Source: CAXXOK01 sp964640955
GTDB lineage: Bacteria; Bacillota; Clostridia; Christensenellales; Aristaeellaceae
DNA: 64,000 nt
Assembly (NCBI GenBank): GCA_964640955.1
Contig: CAZXJI010000002.1
Span: 186,001-250,000, forward strand
Reading direction: 5' to 3'
A program made the position numbers and the translations under genes. This document shows positions 7,104 through 17,300 of this stretch, piece by piece (positions within the stretch are counted from its first letter, which is position 1; the number at the start of each line of letters is the position of its first letter). The notes below the pieces were generated by a model that did not search any database, had not been told where the DNA came from, and saw nothing but the letters and a program-made list of their open reading frames with translations.

Positions 7104-9689
7104 TCATTCCTCCGCGGGCGCGTTCCACGGATAGGCAAAGTCGTACGTACCGGCGTCGAGCAGCACGCAGGCAGCCCCCTGCTCCGGCCGCGGAGCCAGC
7201 GCAGGAAACAGCGCCGTCGCCGCTTCGGGCGTAATGCCGGGCAGCGTCGCCGCCGCCTGCGCGCCGAAGGGCACCTCCACGTGCCATACGAAGGTATCCC
7301 CCTCGAACGCCCACCGGCTCACGTACCGGCCCACGGGCGACTCCAGCGCGAACCCGGCGTGCCCAAGCCGCCGGTCGGGCCGCGGGCGCATGACCGCCGT
7401 GCGGAAGCCGGGGTCGTCCGCCGTGGGCGCAAGCCCCGCCACGTCCCGGTAGACCCATTCCATGACCGCCCCGTAGGCGTAGTGGTTCAGGCTGTTCATA
7501 TCCGTGCCGGATATGCGGCCGTCCGGCAGGATGGAGTTCCACCGCTCCCATACCGTCGTGGCACCCATGCCTACCTCGTAGAGCCAGCCCGGATAATCCT
7601 CCTTCAAAAACAGGTCGTACGCCAGCGTCGTAAGCCCCGCCCGCGTCAGCGCCCGGCACGCGTAGGCCGTGCCCACGAAGCCGGTGGTCAGCCGGTTCCC
7701 CGCCCTTTTGAGCTCCTCGCGCAAAAGCCGGGCCATGACCGGCGCCTGTTCGCGCGTCGCGAGGCCCATGAACAGCACGCAGACATAGGCGGTCTGCGTC
7801 GTTTGCGCCAGGCGCCCCGCGGGCGTGAAGTATTCCCGCTGAAAGGCGTCAAAAATCTCGCCCCGAAGCGTTTCGTACCGCCGCGCGTCCTCCGCCCGGC
7901 CCAGGATGCCCGCCGCGCGGGCCAGCAGGGACACGGAGTAGTAGTAATAGACGCTGGCGACGAAATACGGGTCCGTGCCGCCGAACGGAGTGCCGTCCTT
8001 GGTGTCCAGCGCGAGCCAGTCGGCGAAATGAAACCCGGTCTCCCACAGGCGGCGGCCGCCGTTTTCCTCGTCCGTGCGGTACAGCCGTTCCACCCAGTCC
8101 CGCATCAGGGGATAATGGCGTTCGAGCAGCGCCCGGTCGCCGTAGAAACGGTAGAGGTTGAAGGGGATGATCGTCGCCGCATCGGCCCAGGCGCAGCTGC
8201 CGTCGCCGGGGGCGATCATCGGCACGACGAAGGGGATCGAGCCGTCCAGCTTGCGCTGCTCCATGCGCATGTCGTACAGGTACTTGTCGAAGAAGGCGGC
8301 GCAATCCATCTGGAACATCGCCGTGCCGGAGAACACCTGCGCGTCGCCCGTCCAGCCCAGGCGCTCGTCCCGCTGGGGGCAGTCGGTCGGCACGTCCACG
8401 AAGTTGTCGCGCTGGCCCCACAGCACGTTTTGGAAAAAGCGGTTCACCTTTTTGTTTCCGCATTCGAAGGCGGCGGTGACCGGCAGATCGGTATGGATCG
8501 CGCAGCCCGTGAAATCCGCAAGGTCCGGGCGGTCGAACCCTTCCAGCTTCACGTAGCGGAACCCGAAGAAGGTGAAGCGCGGACGGACGACCGCGCGTTC
8601 GCCGTCCGCCGTGTAGCGGAAGGTCTGCTGCGCGCTGCGCAGGTTGTCGCGGTAGAAGTTGCCTTCCTGAAGCAATTCGCCGTAGGTGAGCGTGAGCGTT
8701 GCGCCGCGGGGTGCGCTTGTCACGAACTCCAGATAGCCGGTAATCTCCTGCCCCAGGTCGATCACCGTCTCCCCGGCGGGCGTGTGGAGGAGGCTGGCGG
8801 GCGCGAGCCGCTGCGTAACGCGCACCGGCCGGGAAAGCCGGTCCGTAAGCCGCGTATAGCCCAGCGACGGGCAGGCGCGGGCGGACAGGCCGTAAGTAAG
8901 CGGCAGGGTCGCGTCGACGGTTTCGCCGTCGTAGATATTGGCAAAGCGCACCGGGCCCGGACCGGCTTCCCAGCTTTCGTCCGTGCCCAGTACGGTTTCG
9001 GTGCCGTCGGGCCAGCCTAGCCGCATTTCCATGAGCAACGCCTGCCGATCCCCGTACAGGGCGGATTTGCCCTCGAAGCCGATGCGGCCCTTGTACCAGC
9101 CGTCGCCGAGCATGACCTCCACGCGGTTTTCCCCGGCCCGGAGGTATTCGCTTACGTCGTAGGTCTGCACCTGTATCCAGCTGTGATAATCGTTGCAGCC
9201 GGGGGCGAGCAGCTCGTCGCCCGCCTTGCGGCCGTTTACGTAAAGCTCGTACAGGCCGAGGCCTGTCATGTAGACGCGCGCGCTTCCGGGCGTGCCGCGC
9301 AGGGTGAACGTCCGGCGGAAGTTCAGGTTGCCCTCCGCGTCCGCCGTAATCCATTCGGCCTCCCAAGTCTCCCCCATCTTCCCGGTCTCGAAAAACGCGG
9401 TTTCGGACTCGCCCGTTTCCCCGTCGGCCGCCCACACGGTGACGCGCCACCAGTAGCGGGTGCGCGGCCGCAGCGGCAGCTCCGGCGCGTGGCAGAGGCT
9501 GTTGAGCGTTTCGTCCCGTCCGCTGTCGTAGAGCACCCGGCGCATGTCCGCGTCATACGCCACGCGGATGCGGGCGGCCAGCGGACGCTTCGCCTTCGCA
9601 TCCCGCACCTTGTAGCTGAAACGGGGGGTGGAAAGGGCGTAACCGACGGGGTTGGGAATCCGGTTGACCATCAAATCGGTAATCTGCAT
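7104..9689 (-). CDS. Alpha-L-rhamnosidase, GH78
   Basis: Inverting alpha-L-rhamnosidase, 861 aa, in the usual GH78 range. N-terminal beta domains include the carbohydrate-binding-like block GLGLYELYVNGRKAGDELLAPG (near 135-160). The (alpha/alpha)6 domain carries the general-acid segment DCPQRDERLGWTGD (near 440) and the later Glu segment TTVWERWNS (near 715), followed by the family ending SLNHYAYGAVMEWVYRDVAGL. There is no signal peptide, so it is cytoplasmic. GGGAG lies before the ATG. It has its own promoter (9776-9784) and lies downstream of a terminator, so it is a separate transcription unit in the same cluster as two GH36 proteins. It should remove rhamnose from imported oligosaccharides or glycosides. 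Confidence 0.94.
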   Translation of the reverse strand: MQITDLMVNRIPNPVGYALSTPRFSYKVRDAKAKRPLAARIRVAYDADMRRVLYDSGRDETLNSLCHAPELPLRPRTRYWWRVTVWAADGETGESETAFFETGKMGETWEAEWITADAEGNLNFRRTFTLRGTPGSARVYMTGLGLYELYVNGRKAGDELLAPGCNDYHSWIQVQTYDVSEYLRAGENRVEVMLGDGWYKGRIGFEGKSALYGDRQALLMEMRLGWPDGTETVLGTDESWEAGPGPVRFANIYDGETVDATLPLTYGLSARACPSLGYTRLTDRLSRPVRVTQRLAPASLLHTPAGETVIDLGQEITGYLEFVTSAPRGATLTLTYGELLQEGNFYRDNLRSAQQTFRYTADGERAVVRPRFTFFGFRYVKLEGFDRPDLADFTGCAIHTDLPVTAAFECGNKKVNRFFQNVLWGQRDNFVDVPTDCPQRDERLGWTGDAQVFSGTAMFQMDCAAFFDKYLYDMRMEQRKLDGSIPFVVPMIAPGDGSCAWADAATIIPFNLYRFYGDRALLERHYPLMRDWVERLYRTDEENGGRRLWETGFHFADWLALDTKDGTPFGGTDPYFVASVYYYYSVSLLARAAGILGRAEDARRYETLRGEIFDAFQREYFTPAGRLAQTTQTAYVCVLFMGLATREQAPVMARLLREELKRAGNRLTTGFVGTAYACRALTRAGLTTLAYDLFLKEDYPGWLYEVGMGATTVWERWNSILPDGRISGTDMNSLNHYAYGAVMEWVYRDVAGLAPTADDPGFRTAVMRPRPDRRLGHAGFALESPVGRYVSRWAFEGDTFVWHVEVPFGAQAAATLPGITPEAATALFPALAPRPEQGAACVLLDAGTYDFAYPWNAPAEE

Positions 9690-9775
9690 ATCGTCGCTCC
9701 CTGTTCGCTTTGGGTCCGTTGCGGCGGCACCCGTTTCATCTCTGAAACCCGAAGGCCCGCCGTCGCTTTTTCTGC

Positions 9776-9784
9776 ATTATAGCA
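9776..9784 (-). promoter_or_regulatory. Extended -10 promoter for the rhamnosidase gene
   Basis: The minus strand reads TGCTATAAT, a perfect extended -10. No good -35 is seen at 16-18 nt, which is usual when TGn is present. The predicted leader is about 80 nt. Confidence 0.65.
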
Positions 9785-9832
9785 CGGCCGCGCTCGCGGG
9801 GATACGTCCAATCCGTTTCGGAAGGATACAAA

Positions 9833-9864
9833 CGGGCCCGCCGTCCGTACGGACGGCGGGCCCG
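9833..9864 (-). terminator. Terminator after the GH36-like gene
   Basis: A 32-nt perfect palindrome of 16-bp arms. On the minus strand it is followed by TTTG, and on the plus strand by a T run at 9870-9875. It closes the five-gene glycosidase operon just after its last stop codon. Confidence 0.8.
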
Positions 9865-9879
9865 GCCCATTTTTTGCTG

Positions 9880-12213
9880 TTATTCCGCCTCCGCCCACGC
9901 CGAGTGCTGGCCGTCGTAATCGACCGAGCGCACCTGGCAGGCGCCGCCCTTCTCCGGGTCCTCCTCGAAGTAGTACGTTCCCGTCGCGACCTTGGTGAAG
10001 GGTTTTCCGTCGCGGGCCAGCTCATAGTAGGAGATCAGATGGTCGTCATCCGGCGCTTCCCAGCCGATGCCCAGCCCCTCGTGCCCGAGCCACGCGCAGG
10101 GCTCGACCGTCACGCGCCTCGGGGGAAGCGGCGGCGCTCCGGCCGAACCGGTGCCCGGGCGATCCGGCAGATTGATAAACAGATATTCGCCGGGTTTCAC
10201 GTCTTTGAGCCACACGCCGTCGCGCATCCACTCCGCCCCGGTGCGCGTCTGCGATTCCGTCGCGCCCAGCCGGGATTCGATCCGGTAGGCTTCCCCGGGG
10301 TTGAGCCCCTTGAGGTACACCCGGTCGCTTTTGCCGAGCATCGGGTTCAGCGGATCGGCGCTGATCATCAAAAGCCCCTTCCGGCCGTCCCACGTCGTGC
10401 GTTGCAGGAGGAACGTCTTGTCGCAATGCTCCGTTTCGGGTCGGAACACCTTCACGTAGCGGCCGTACACGCCCTGCATGCGCAGGTAGTAGAACAGCTC
10501 CAGGTCCTGGCGGATTCCTTCCAGCGCCTCGGCGGTGTACCCCTGTTCGGGGTTCTGCATCATGCCGCCGGGGGCGCTGAACAGGTCGAGGGCGCTTTCG
10601 TCGTGGGCGTGCCAGTCGGTGCGCCGGCTGCCGGCGATGGGCATGCCCTGATGCTTGTCGATGGGCAAAAGCAGCGTGGTGTCGTATCCGCCCATGTGGA
10701 AGCACCAGCCGTCCGTAATCTGCTGCTGGTCCGTATACCGGGAGGATTCGATGCCCAGCGTATGCCCGCCGGAGGAGCAGCCGTCCAGCCCCGCCTCGGG
10801 GTTGCGGTCCTTAAACTCGCGGTAAAGCCGGTAGAAGTTCTCGCTCTGCTTGAGGGTGCCGTTCCAGCTGCCCTTGTTGTCCGTGTCGAAGCTTCCGTCG
10901 TTTTGCAGGTTGCAGGGGTCGCCGTCCACGCGCAGGTCATAGGTGCCGAACGCCGCCTGCTTTTCGCACAGCATGTTCAGTATCCACTGGTAGGCTTCCT
11001 CGCGGGACATGTCGATGGTCCAGTTGTACCAGTTGCCGTGGAAATCCAGCATCCATTCGGGGTGTTCGAGCCACACGTCCGAAAGGCGGTCGGCGTGCCA
11101 GGGCGGCATCCACAGCCGGAACATCAGCCCGTTGCGCTTCAGGTAGCGGTTGATCTCCGCCCAGTCGTCCCCGAAGATGCCCCGCCAGTTCCCCTTGGCG
11201 TCAAACCAGAAATCGTCCACCCACACGCGCTCGAAGCCGCAGTAGCGGGCCGCCCGCACCATGGCGAACACCTTTTCCCTGAGCGGCGCGGCGCGCCAGA
11301 TGGTGAGGTTGGTGCGGTTGAAGTACCGGTCGCGCGTATAATCCCATTTATAGCGGTAGATATACTCGCCGATCGCGTTGCCGAGGTCGTCCTTGTCGCC
11401 CAGGTAAAAGCCCGCCGTCGTCGGGGCGACGCGCAGGGTTTCGCCGGCCGGCAGCCCGTAATCGATCAGCTCGCAGTGCCCACGCAGCACCGGGTCGCCG
11501 TCGCAGTTGCTCGCGGTCGCCTTCCACCAGCCCTGATAATCGAAGGTGCGGTACAGGCCTTCGTCCCCCGCGGAAAGAACGAAAAACTCGTTCCACACGC
11601 CGCAGCCGTTCATGCGCGGATGCCACTGGTTGCCCTTATGGCCGTCCACCTCGATAATCTCCGGCTCGCCCAGCGAATCGAACGGCTTCACGAAGCCGTC
11701 CGCCAGCGGCACGGTTTTGAAGATCTGGCTGCCGGAGAAGTTGGCTCCGCCGGTCATGTAGGAGAAGCGAAGCCCCTCCCGCTCGGCGCCGAGCAGCCGC
11801 TGCACGAACAGCGACGGGCGGGTGACGCGCATCGGCGCGCCGCTTTTGTTCTCGTACTCCGTCCACTCCTGGATCACCGGCAGGCCGGGGTAGGCGACGT
11901 AGTGCCGCCGCACCCGAAGCCCCCCGCGCGAAAGCGCGACGACGGCCTCCAGCTCGCCCTGGGCCAGCGTGCGCTCGCTCACGTCCTCCAGCGCAAACCC
12001 GCCGGACGCGCCGCCGATCGTCTCGCCGTCCACCGTTACGAAAAACTCGTCCGACGCGACCGGCCCCGGCTGCACGTATTCCTTGCCCGTCGCCTTGTGC
12101 CTGAGGCCGATCATCGTAAACGCGCCCCCGGCCGAGAGTTGCAGCGTTTTTTCGATTCCCGCGGTGCCGATGCGGATCCGGTTCCCTTCCCGTTTCAGAT
12201 AAGCGTCGCTCAT
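9880..12213 (-). CDS. Divergent GH36/clan GH-D family protein with C-terminal Fn3-like domain
   Basis: Predicted alpha-galactosidase-type glycosidase, 777 aa, cytoplasmic (no signal peptide). An N-terminal beta-sandwich is followed by a TIM-barrel with WVDDFWFDAKGNWRG, FRLWMPPWHADRLSDVWLEH and CSSGGH (near 475), all recognisable as clan GH-D. The nucleophile strand, which reads KWDMN in classical GH36, here reads YDLRVDGD (near 425), and the acid/base region is YTDQQQITD rather than WTSDN. The last 85 residues (GLGIGWEAPDDDHLISYYEL... SVDYDGQHSAW) look like a fibronectin type III fold, unusual in a cytoplasmic enzyme. GAGGAGGA precedes the ATG. It lies 20 nt after the GH36 gene, so it is co-transcribed. 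A different alpha-glycoside specificity is likely; the exact substrate is unknown. Confidence 0.75.
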   Translation of the reverse strand: MSDAYLKREGNRIRIGTAGIEKTLQLSAGGAFTMIGLRHKATGKEYVQPGPVASDEFFVTVDGETIGGASGGFALEDVSERTLAQGELEAVVALSRGGLRVRRHYVAYPGLPVIQEWTEYENKSGAPMRVTRPSLFVQRLLGAEREGLRFSYMTGGANFSGSQIFKTVPLADGFVKPFDSLGEPEIIEVDGHKGNQWHPRMNGCGVWNEFFVLSAGDEGLYRTFDYQGWWKATASNCDGDPVLRGHCELIDYGLPAGETLRVAPTTAGFYLGDKDDLGNAIGEYIYRYKWDYTRDRYFNRTNLTIWRAAPLREKVFAMVRAARYCGFERVWVDDFWFDAKGNWRGIFGDDWAEINRYLKRNGLMFRLWMPPWHADRLSDVWLEHPEWMLDFHGNWYNWTIDMSREEAYQWILNMLCEKQAAFGTYDLRVDGDPCNLQNDGSFDTDNKGSWNGTLKQSENFYRLYREFKDRNPEAGLDGCSSGGHTLGIESSRYTDQQQITDGWCFHMGGYDTTLLLPIDKHQGMPIAGSRRTDWHAHDESALDLFSAPGGMMQNPEQGYTAEALEGIRQDLELFYYLRMQGVYGRYVKVFRPETEHCDKTFLLQRTTWDGRKGLLMISADPLNPMLGKSDRVYLKGLNPGEAYRIESRLGATESQTRTGAEWMRDGVWLKDVKPGEYLFINLPDRPGTGSAGAPPLPPRRVTVEPCAWLGHEGLGIGWEAPDDDHLISYYELARDGKPFTKVATGTYYFEEDPEKGGACQVRSVDYDGQHSAWAEAE

Positions 12214-12233
12214 GCCGATTCCTCCTCGCTTCG

Positions 12234-14360
12234 TTACGCCTGGCGCTCGATACGGTACAGTTTGCTGTCGAAATCCGAAACCAGGTCCACCGCGACGCCG
12301 ACCTGCATCAGCGCCCGTCCGGAAAGCGCCTTGCCGCCGTTCACGCGGTAGAGCGCGTCGGGTTCAAGCCCGCGCATACGCAGGCGCGGGATGGGCCTGC
12401 GGAACTGGATGGACTGCCCCAGCACGATCAGCACGGCTTCGCCCGCGTCCCCGCGCACGTATTCGAAGGCGGCGTAGGGGCGGCGGTAAGCGGAGGCGAT
12501 GCGGTACAGCGCGCCGTTCTGGACGGTTTCGCGAATTTCCTTATACAGGGCGACGTTTTCGCGGATCAGCTCCAGTTCCTTCGGCGTGTGGGTGAACAGG
12601 TTGGTGCCGATGATCGGGGTGCCCGTCATGGCCATGTGGAGCCGATATTGCAGGGGGGTGGCGCGCAGGTTGATGCCGTTGGGGCTCGGCCCCACGGCGC
12701 GGCCCGAGGTTTTCAGCGGGAACACCTGCGAATAACCCTCCAGTATCTTCAGGTTGTCCAGCGGATCGCCGTTGTCGCTGGTGTTGACCAGGTCGCTCAG
12801 CCCGCTCATGGCCAGGTCGATCCGCGCGCCGCCGCTGGAGCAGTTTTCCATCAGCACGCGCGGGTACTTGCGCTGGATGCGGCCGTACAGCTCCCACACG
12901 CCGTATACGTAGCGCGTCCATACCTCCCGCTGCCGGGCGAGGGGCACCTGCGGCCACGCGACTTCGCAGAGGTAGCGGTTCATGTCCCATTTGAGGTAGG
13001 CGATATTGTTGTCGCCAAGCAGCCTGTCCAGCCAGGCCCAGGTGTATTCCAGCACGTCGTCGCGGGCGAAGTTGAGCGCGTACTGGTTGCGCCACATGGT
13101 GATGGGCTTGCCCTCGCAGTGCAGCACCCAGTCCGGGTGCGCGCGGTACAGGTCGCTGTCCGCGTTGACCATTTCCGGCTCGACCCAGATGCCGAAATCC
13201 ATGCCCAGCTCGTTTACGTGGCCGATCAGCCGCCCGAGGCCCTGCGGGAATTTCGTACGGCTGGGGTACCAGTCCCCCAGGCCCGCGCGGTCGTTGTCCC
13301 GACGGCCGAACCAGCCGTCGTCCATCACGAACAGCTCCACGCCCAGCGTCGCCGCCAGGTCGGCCAGCTTCATCTGCTGCGACTCCTCCACGGCAAACTC
13401 GAACACTTCCCAGGAGTTGAACATCACCTTCCGGATCGTCTTCGCCTTGGCCCTCGGCGCGAGGTGTTCCAGCTGGTAGCGGTGGAAACGGCGGCTCGCC
13501 CCGCCGAACCCCTCGCCGCTGTACACGGCGGTGGCGACGGGCGCCCGGAACGTTTCGCCCGGCTCCAGCTGCCAGCCGAAATCAAAGTCGTTGATGCCGG
13601 CGGTCACGCGCGCCTGCTCCACGCGGTTGCATTCCACGGTAATCTTCCAGTTGCCGCTCCAATGCAGGGAAACGGCGTACACCTCTCCGTCCTCCTCGTC
13701 GGCCCGGCCCTGAGCGTCCAGCGCGACCCACGGGCAGGCGTCCGGCCCGGATACGCCCCGGCGCGACTCCACCACGGTTTTGGACTGGGTGAGCGCGTGG
13801 CGTTCCAGCATGTACTCGCCCGCCCACTTGCCCGAAAGGTGCGATATCCGGTAATCCTTGCCCCGGGGCGGGTAGAACACGGCGCTTTGCACGTCCTCCA
13901 GCGCGATGGGCGCGTCGCCCGTGTTTTCGATCTCGGCCCAGCGGTCCAACACGTCCAGCCCGGCGTAAACGCGGTAGAACAGGCGGACTTTCAGCGGATA
14001 GCGCTCCTCCCGCAGGGTAACGGCGAGCGTCTCGCTTTCCTCGTCGCGCTCGACGGCGTAGCTTTCGTACAAAAGCTGGGTATCCCGGCAGCCGTCCGGA
14101 TAGAGCGCCTTGAGGCAGGGCTCGTCGAAGAAGTAGCCGCCGCAGGGCGTGTATTCCTGATTGGTCAGGGGCTTTTTGTCCGGCTCTTCGAAAGGATAGT
14201 CCTTCAATTGCTCGCCGGCGGGCAAATCCGCAAGCCGGGTGAGCGTCGGCCCCCAGTACAGGTGGCAAAGGCGGCCGGCGGAAGTGACTTCAAATCCGTA
14301 GCCGGTTTGCCCGGTGCCGATCAGGAAGAGGCGTTTGGCCTCGTCGACAAGAATGCTCAC
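12234..14360 (-). CDS. Alpha-galactosidase, GH36
   Basis: Retaining alpha-galactosidase, 708 aa, the usual GH36 length. The N-terminal beta-supersandwich includes WGPTLTRLADLP. The barrel carries FVMDDGWFGRRDND, GIWVEPEMVN, the nucleophile motif YLKWDMN (near 457), ENCSSGGARID (near 510) and the acid/base segment NTSDNGD (near 527). There is no signal peptide. It starts at GTG overlapping the stop of the upstream DUF5107 gene (GTGA), with GGAGGG upstream. It should release terminal alpha-galactose from imported oligosaccharides. Confidence 0.95.
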   Translation of the reverse strand: MSILVDEAKRLFLIGTGQTGYGFEVTSAGRLCHLYWGPTLTRLADLPAGEQLKDYPFEEPDKKPLTNQEYTPCGGYFFDEPCLKALYPDGCRDTQLLYESYAVERDEESETLAVTLREERYPLKVRLFYRVYAGLDVLDRWAEIENTGDAPIALEDVQSAVFYPPRGKDYRISHLSGKWAGEYMLERHALTQSKTVVESRRGVSGPDACPWVALDAQGRADEEDGEVYAVSLHWSGNWKITVECNRVEQARVTAGINDFDFGWQLEPGETFRAPVATAVYSGEGFGGASRRFHRYQLEHLAPRAKAKTIRKVMFNSWEVFEFAVEESQQMKLADLAATLGVELFVMDDGWFGRRDNDRAGLGDWYPSRTKFPQGLGRLIGHVNELGMDFGIWVEPEMVNADSDLYRAHPDWVLHCEGKPITMWRNQYALNFARDDVLEYTWAWLDRLLGDNNIAYLKWDMNRYLCEVAWPQVPLARQREVWTRYVYGVWELYGRIQRKYPRVLMENCSSGGARIDLAMSGLSDLVNTSDNGDPLDNLKILEGYSQVFPLKTSGRAVGPSPNGINLRATPLQYRLHMAMTGTPIIGTNLFTHTPKELELIRENVALYKEIRETVQNGALYRIASAYRRPYAAFEYVRGDAGEAVLIVLGQSIQFRRPIPRLRMRGLEPDALYRVNGGKALSGRALMQVGVAVDLVSDFDSKLYRIERQA

Positions 14361-17300
14361 AGGATTCCCTCCTTTTTTTCAACGTCCGCGCGAATGACCG
14401 ATAGCCACGGCGTATCCGCCGTCAGGGTCGACAGCTCGCGCTGCGCGCGCGCCTCCTCCGCCCGGTCGCCCAGCGCGACGCAGGCATAGAGCAGGGCGGT
14501 CAGGCAGCGGACCCGTGTGATGGTTGCCATATCCTCGTTGAACGGCGTGCCGGCCGGAAAGCCGTCGAAGTAGCCGAACCGGCCGTCGCCCGCCAGCGTC
14601 TTTTCCGCGTCCTCCGCCATGGCGCGAAGCGTCCGGCTCGCCCCGGCGGGGTCGCCCAGGCGGCGCAGCGCCAGCGCCTTGTAGCAGCCCGTTTCGTCCA
14701 ATCCGTCGGCATAGGCGGCGCAGGCCCGGAAAGCCTCTCCGGCTTCGTCCGCGCGGCCCAGCGCCGCCAGCGCCGCGCCGATGCGGTAGTCCAGCGCGCC
14801 TTCCCGCGCGTTCGACTTGCGGCCCTCGTGGTAGTTGGGCGGATAGACCCGCGCCCGGCGGTAATACGAAAGCGCCGCTTCCGAATCCCCGGCGCTTTCG
14901 GCGCGCAGGCCCGCCAGCACGTGGCTTAGCAGGTGTTCGCGCGGCAAAACGCCCTCGCCGCCCTCGTAGGTGTGGAAGGAATAGGTTTGCAGGCAGTGGA
15001 GCGCCTTGTCGATCTCTCCGCAGAGGTTGAGCAGGGAAACGTACTCGACGTACAGGTCGTAGCGTTTGGGCAACAGCTCCGCGTGCGCTTCCAGGAACCG
15101 CAGGCGCTCGCCGGGCGCCACGCAGAGCGCCCTATACAAAAGTTCCGTTTCCAGCAGCATCCGGGGGCTTTGCGAATCCATGCCGAACGCGAGCTCCATT
15201 TCCCTGCGGGCGGCGACGCGGTCATGGTCGTGTTCGAACAGCGCCAACGCAAGGTTGCGGTGCAGCGCGCCCAGCCGGAGCCCTTCGCGCGCGGCCTTCG
15301 CCCACCATGCCTGCGCCTCGGGCACCGCGCCCCGCGCGTAGCACAGGTTGCCCAGCAGGTAGCAGGCCTTGCCGCAGGGCGCGCCCGCTTCCCCGGGTGC
15401 GGCCAGCATTTCCAGCGATCCGAAATCCGTCGGGTTCGCGTCGGCGACGTCGCAGTTTTCCGCCTTCGCCCATTCCACCCGCGCGTCCTCCGCGCGCCCC
15501 AGGCGCACAAGCGCCAGCCCGGCGGCGTAGTGCCCCGGCGCGTACGCGGCGTTCAGAAGCCCGCACACGCCGAGCGCCTCGTCCCAAAAGCCGAAATCCA
15601 GATAATCCCGCGCCAGCGTCAGCAGCTCCGCGCCGCTCCCGCGCAGCGACGCCCGCAGCGCCGACAGGTACGTTTCCTCGCCCGTCAGCAGGTACAGCTC
15701 GTAGGGCGCGCCGTAATCCAGCGCGTCAACCTCCCGGGTTTCCCGGCACAGCGCCGCGGCTTCCGCCTTCCGGCCCAGCCGGCGGTAGAGCGCGCAGAGC
15801 AGCAGCCGGGTCTTGAGGCTGTAACGGTTGGTTTGCAGCGCCTGTTCCGCGCAGGCCGCCGCCGTTTGCAGCGCGCCGCGGCGGGCTTCCAGTTCCGCGC
15901 TCTCGTGCAGGGCGCAGCCGCTCTGCGCGTAGTTCCAGGCCGCCTTTCGGCAGGCGGTCAGCGCGCCGTCCGCATCGCCCAGCGCGCGCAGGGCGCGGCC
16001 CAGCTGATAGTACGCCTCGCCGTCGTAGGGGTTGGGGTTGCGGTCGGTCAGCGTCGTAAGGCAGCGCAGCAGGTGTTCCTTCGCCTGCTCAAACCGGCCC
16101 CGGCGCATTTCCAGCCTGCCCATGGCCAGGTTGCAGCGGCTGTCCGACGGGTCGCGGCGGAGCCCCTCGCGGTAATACGCCTCCGCCTCGAAGGTCGGGT
16201 TGCGGTACTGCTCGATATGCAGGCCGTTTAGGAAAAGCGCCTCCACCGAATTGAGCTCCGAGGGCTTCGGGGCCGGCTTATGGGGCTTAGGCGGCCGCCG
16301 GTTTTCGAAGTACATGGGCAGCCGGTGGTACTCCACCAGCTCCCGGCCCTCCGCGTCCACCAGCGCCGCGCTCAGGGCGTTTACATCGGGCGCGTGATCC
16401 AGCCGCACGTCCAGGCTGAAAGGTTCGTCCGGCGAAATGTCGGTTTCGCCCTGCGCGAGCACCGCGCCGCCTTCCCTCAGCACGTAGCGCGCGGCCTTGT
16501 ATGCGCCGGTCGCGTTGAACGCCAGGCGCACCACGTTGCCCTCCGCGCCCAGGCTGACCGCCGCGTCCACGGTGGCGTTTTTCAGGTAGGGCATGCCGCG
16601 CAACGGATACCAGCACTCCTCGAACGTCTTGGTTTCGTAGGGTTGAAGCCAGGCGAAATCCGGCTGGTTATCGGTGTAGCAGCCCGTCATGATTTCGATG
16701 TAGGGGCCGTCGGCGTCCGTGAGGTTGTCTTGCCAGGCCCTGGCGAAATCGTCCGTGCCCCAGGTGAAGAACTTCTTCCCCGGCGACACGTGGCGGTCGG
16801 CCACGTGCACCGTACCGCGGTCCTTTTCGTAATCGTACCCGGCCATGAAGCCGTAATTGGAATTGAAAACGAAGAAGGACGCCGGCTCGTGCACGTTGCG
16901 GTAATAGGAAACGTCCCGCCCCTCGCCGAATTCCGCCGTGGCGAACTCCCCCTTCACGACGGGAAACGGCGAAACGTAACTCTTGTAGTGGTATGCCACG
17001 TAGTCGATATCCGGCGGGAAGATCAGGCGGTAGCCGTCGTCGACGTGCACGGCCAGGTTGGCCCACCAGTGGAAGCTCTTCACGTCCGGCGTGCGGTTGT
17101 ACAGCCGTACCTTCGCCCTGATGCGGGAGCGGCCCGGCTCCACCGTGACGCCCACCATGCCCTTGGTGCCGTCCTTGGGCTCTATTTCGCCCATCCACAC
17201 GGTCTGGCTGCCGTCGGGGTTTTCCACGCGCCGGGCGTCGGTGGGCATGAAGGTCGTCGGGCGGTGGTGCTGGGGCCAGTTGAACTCGATTCCCCCGGAG

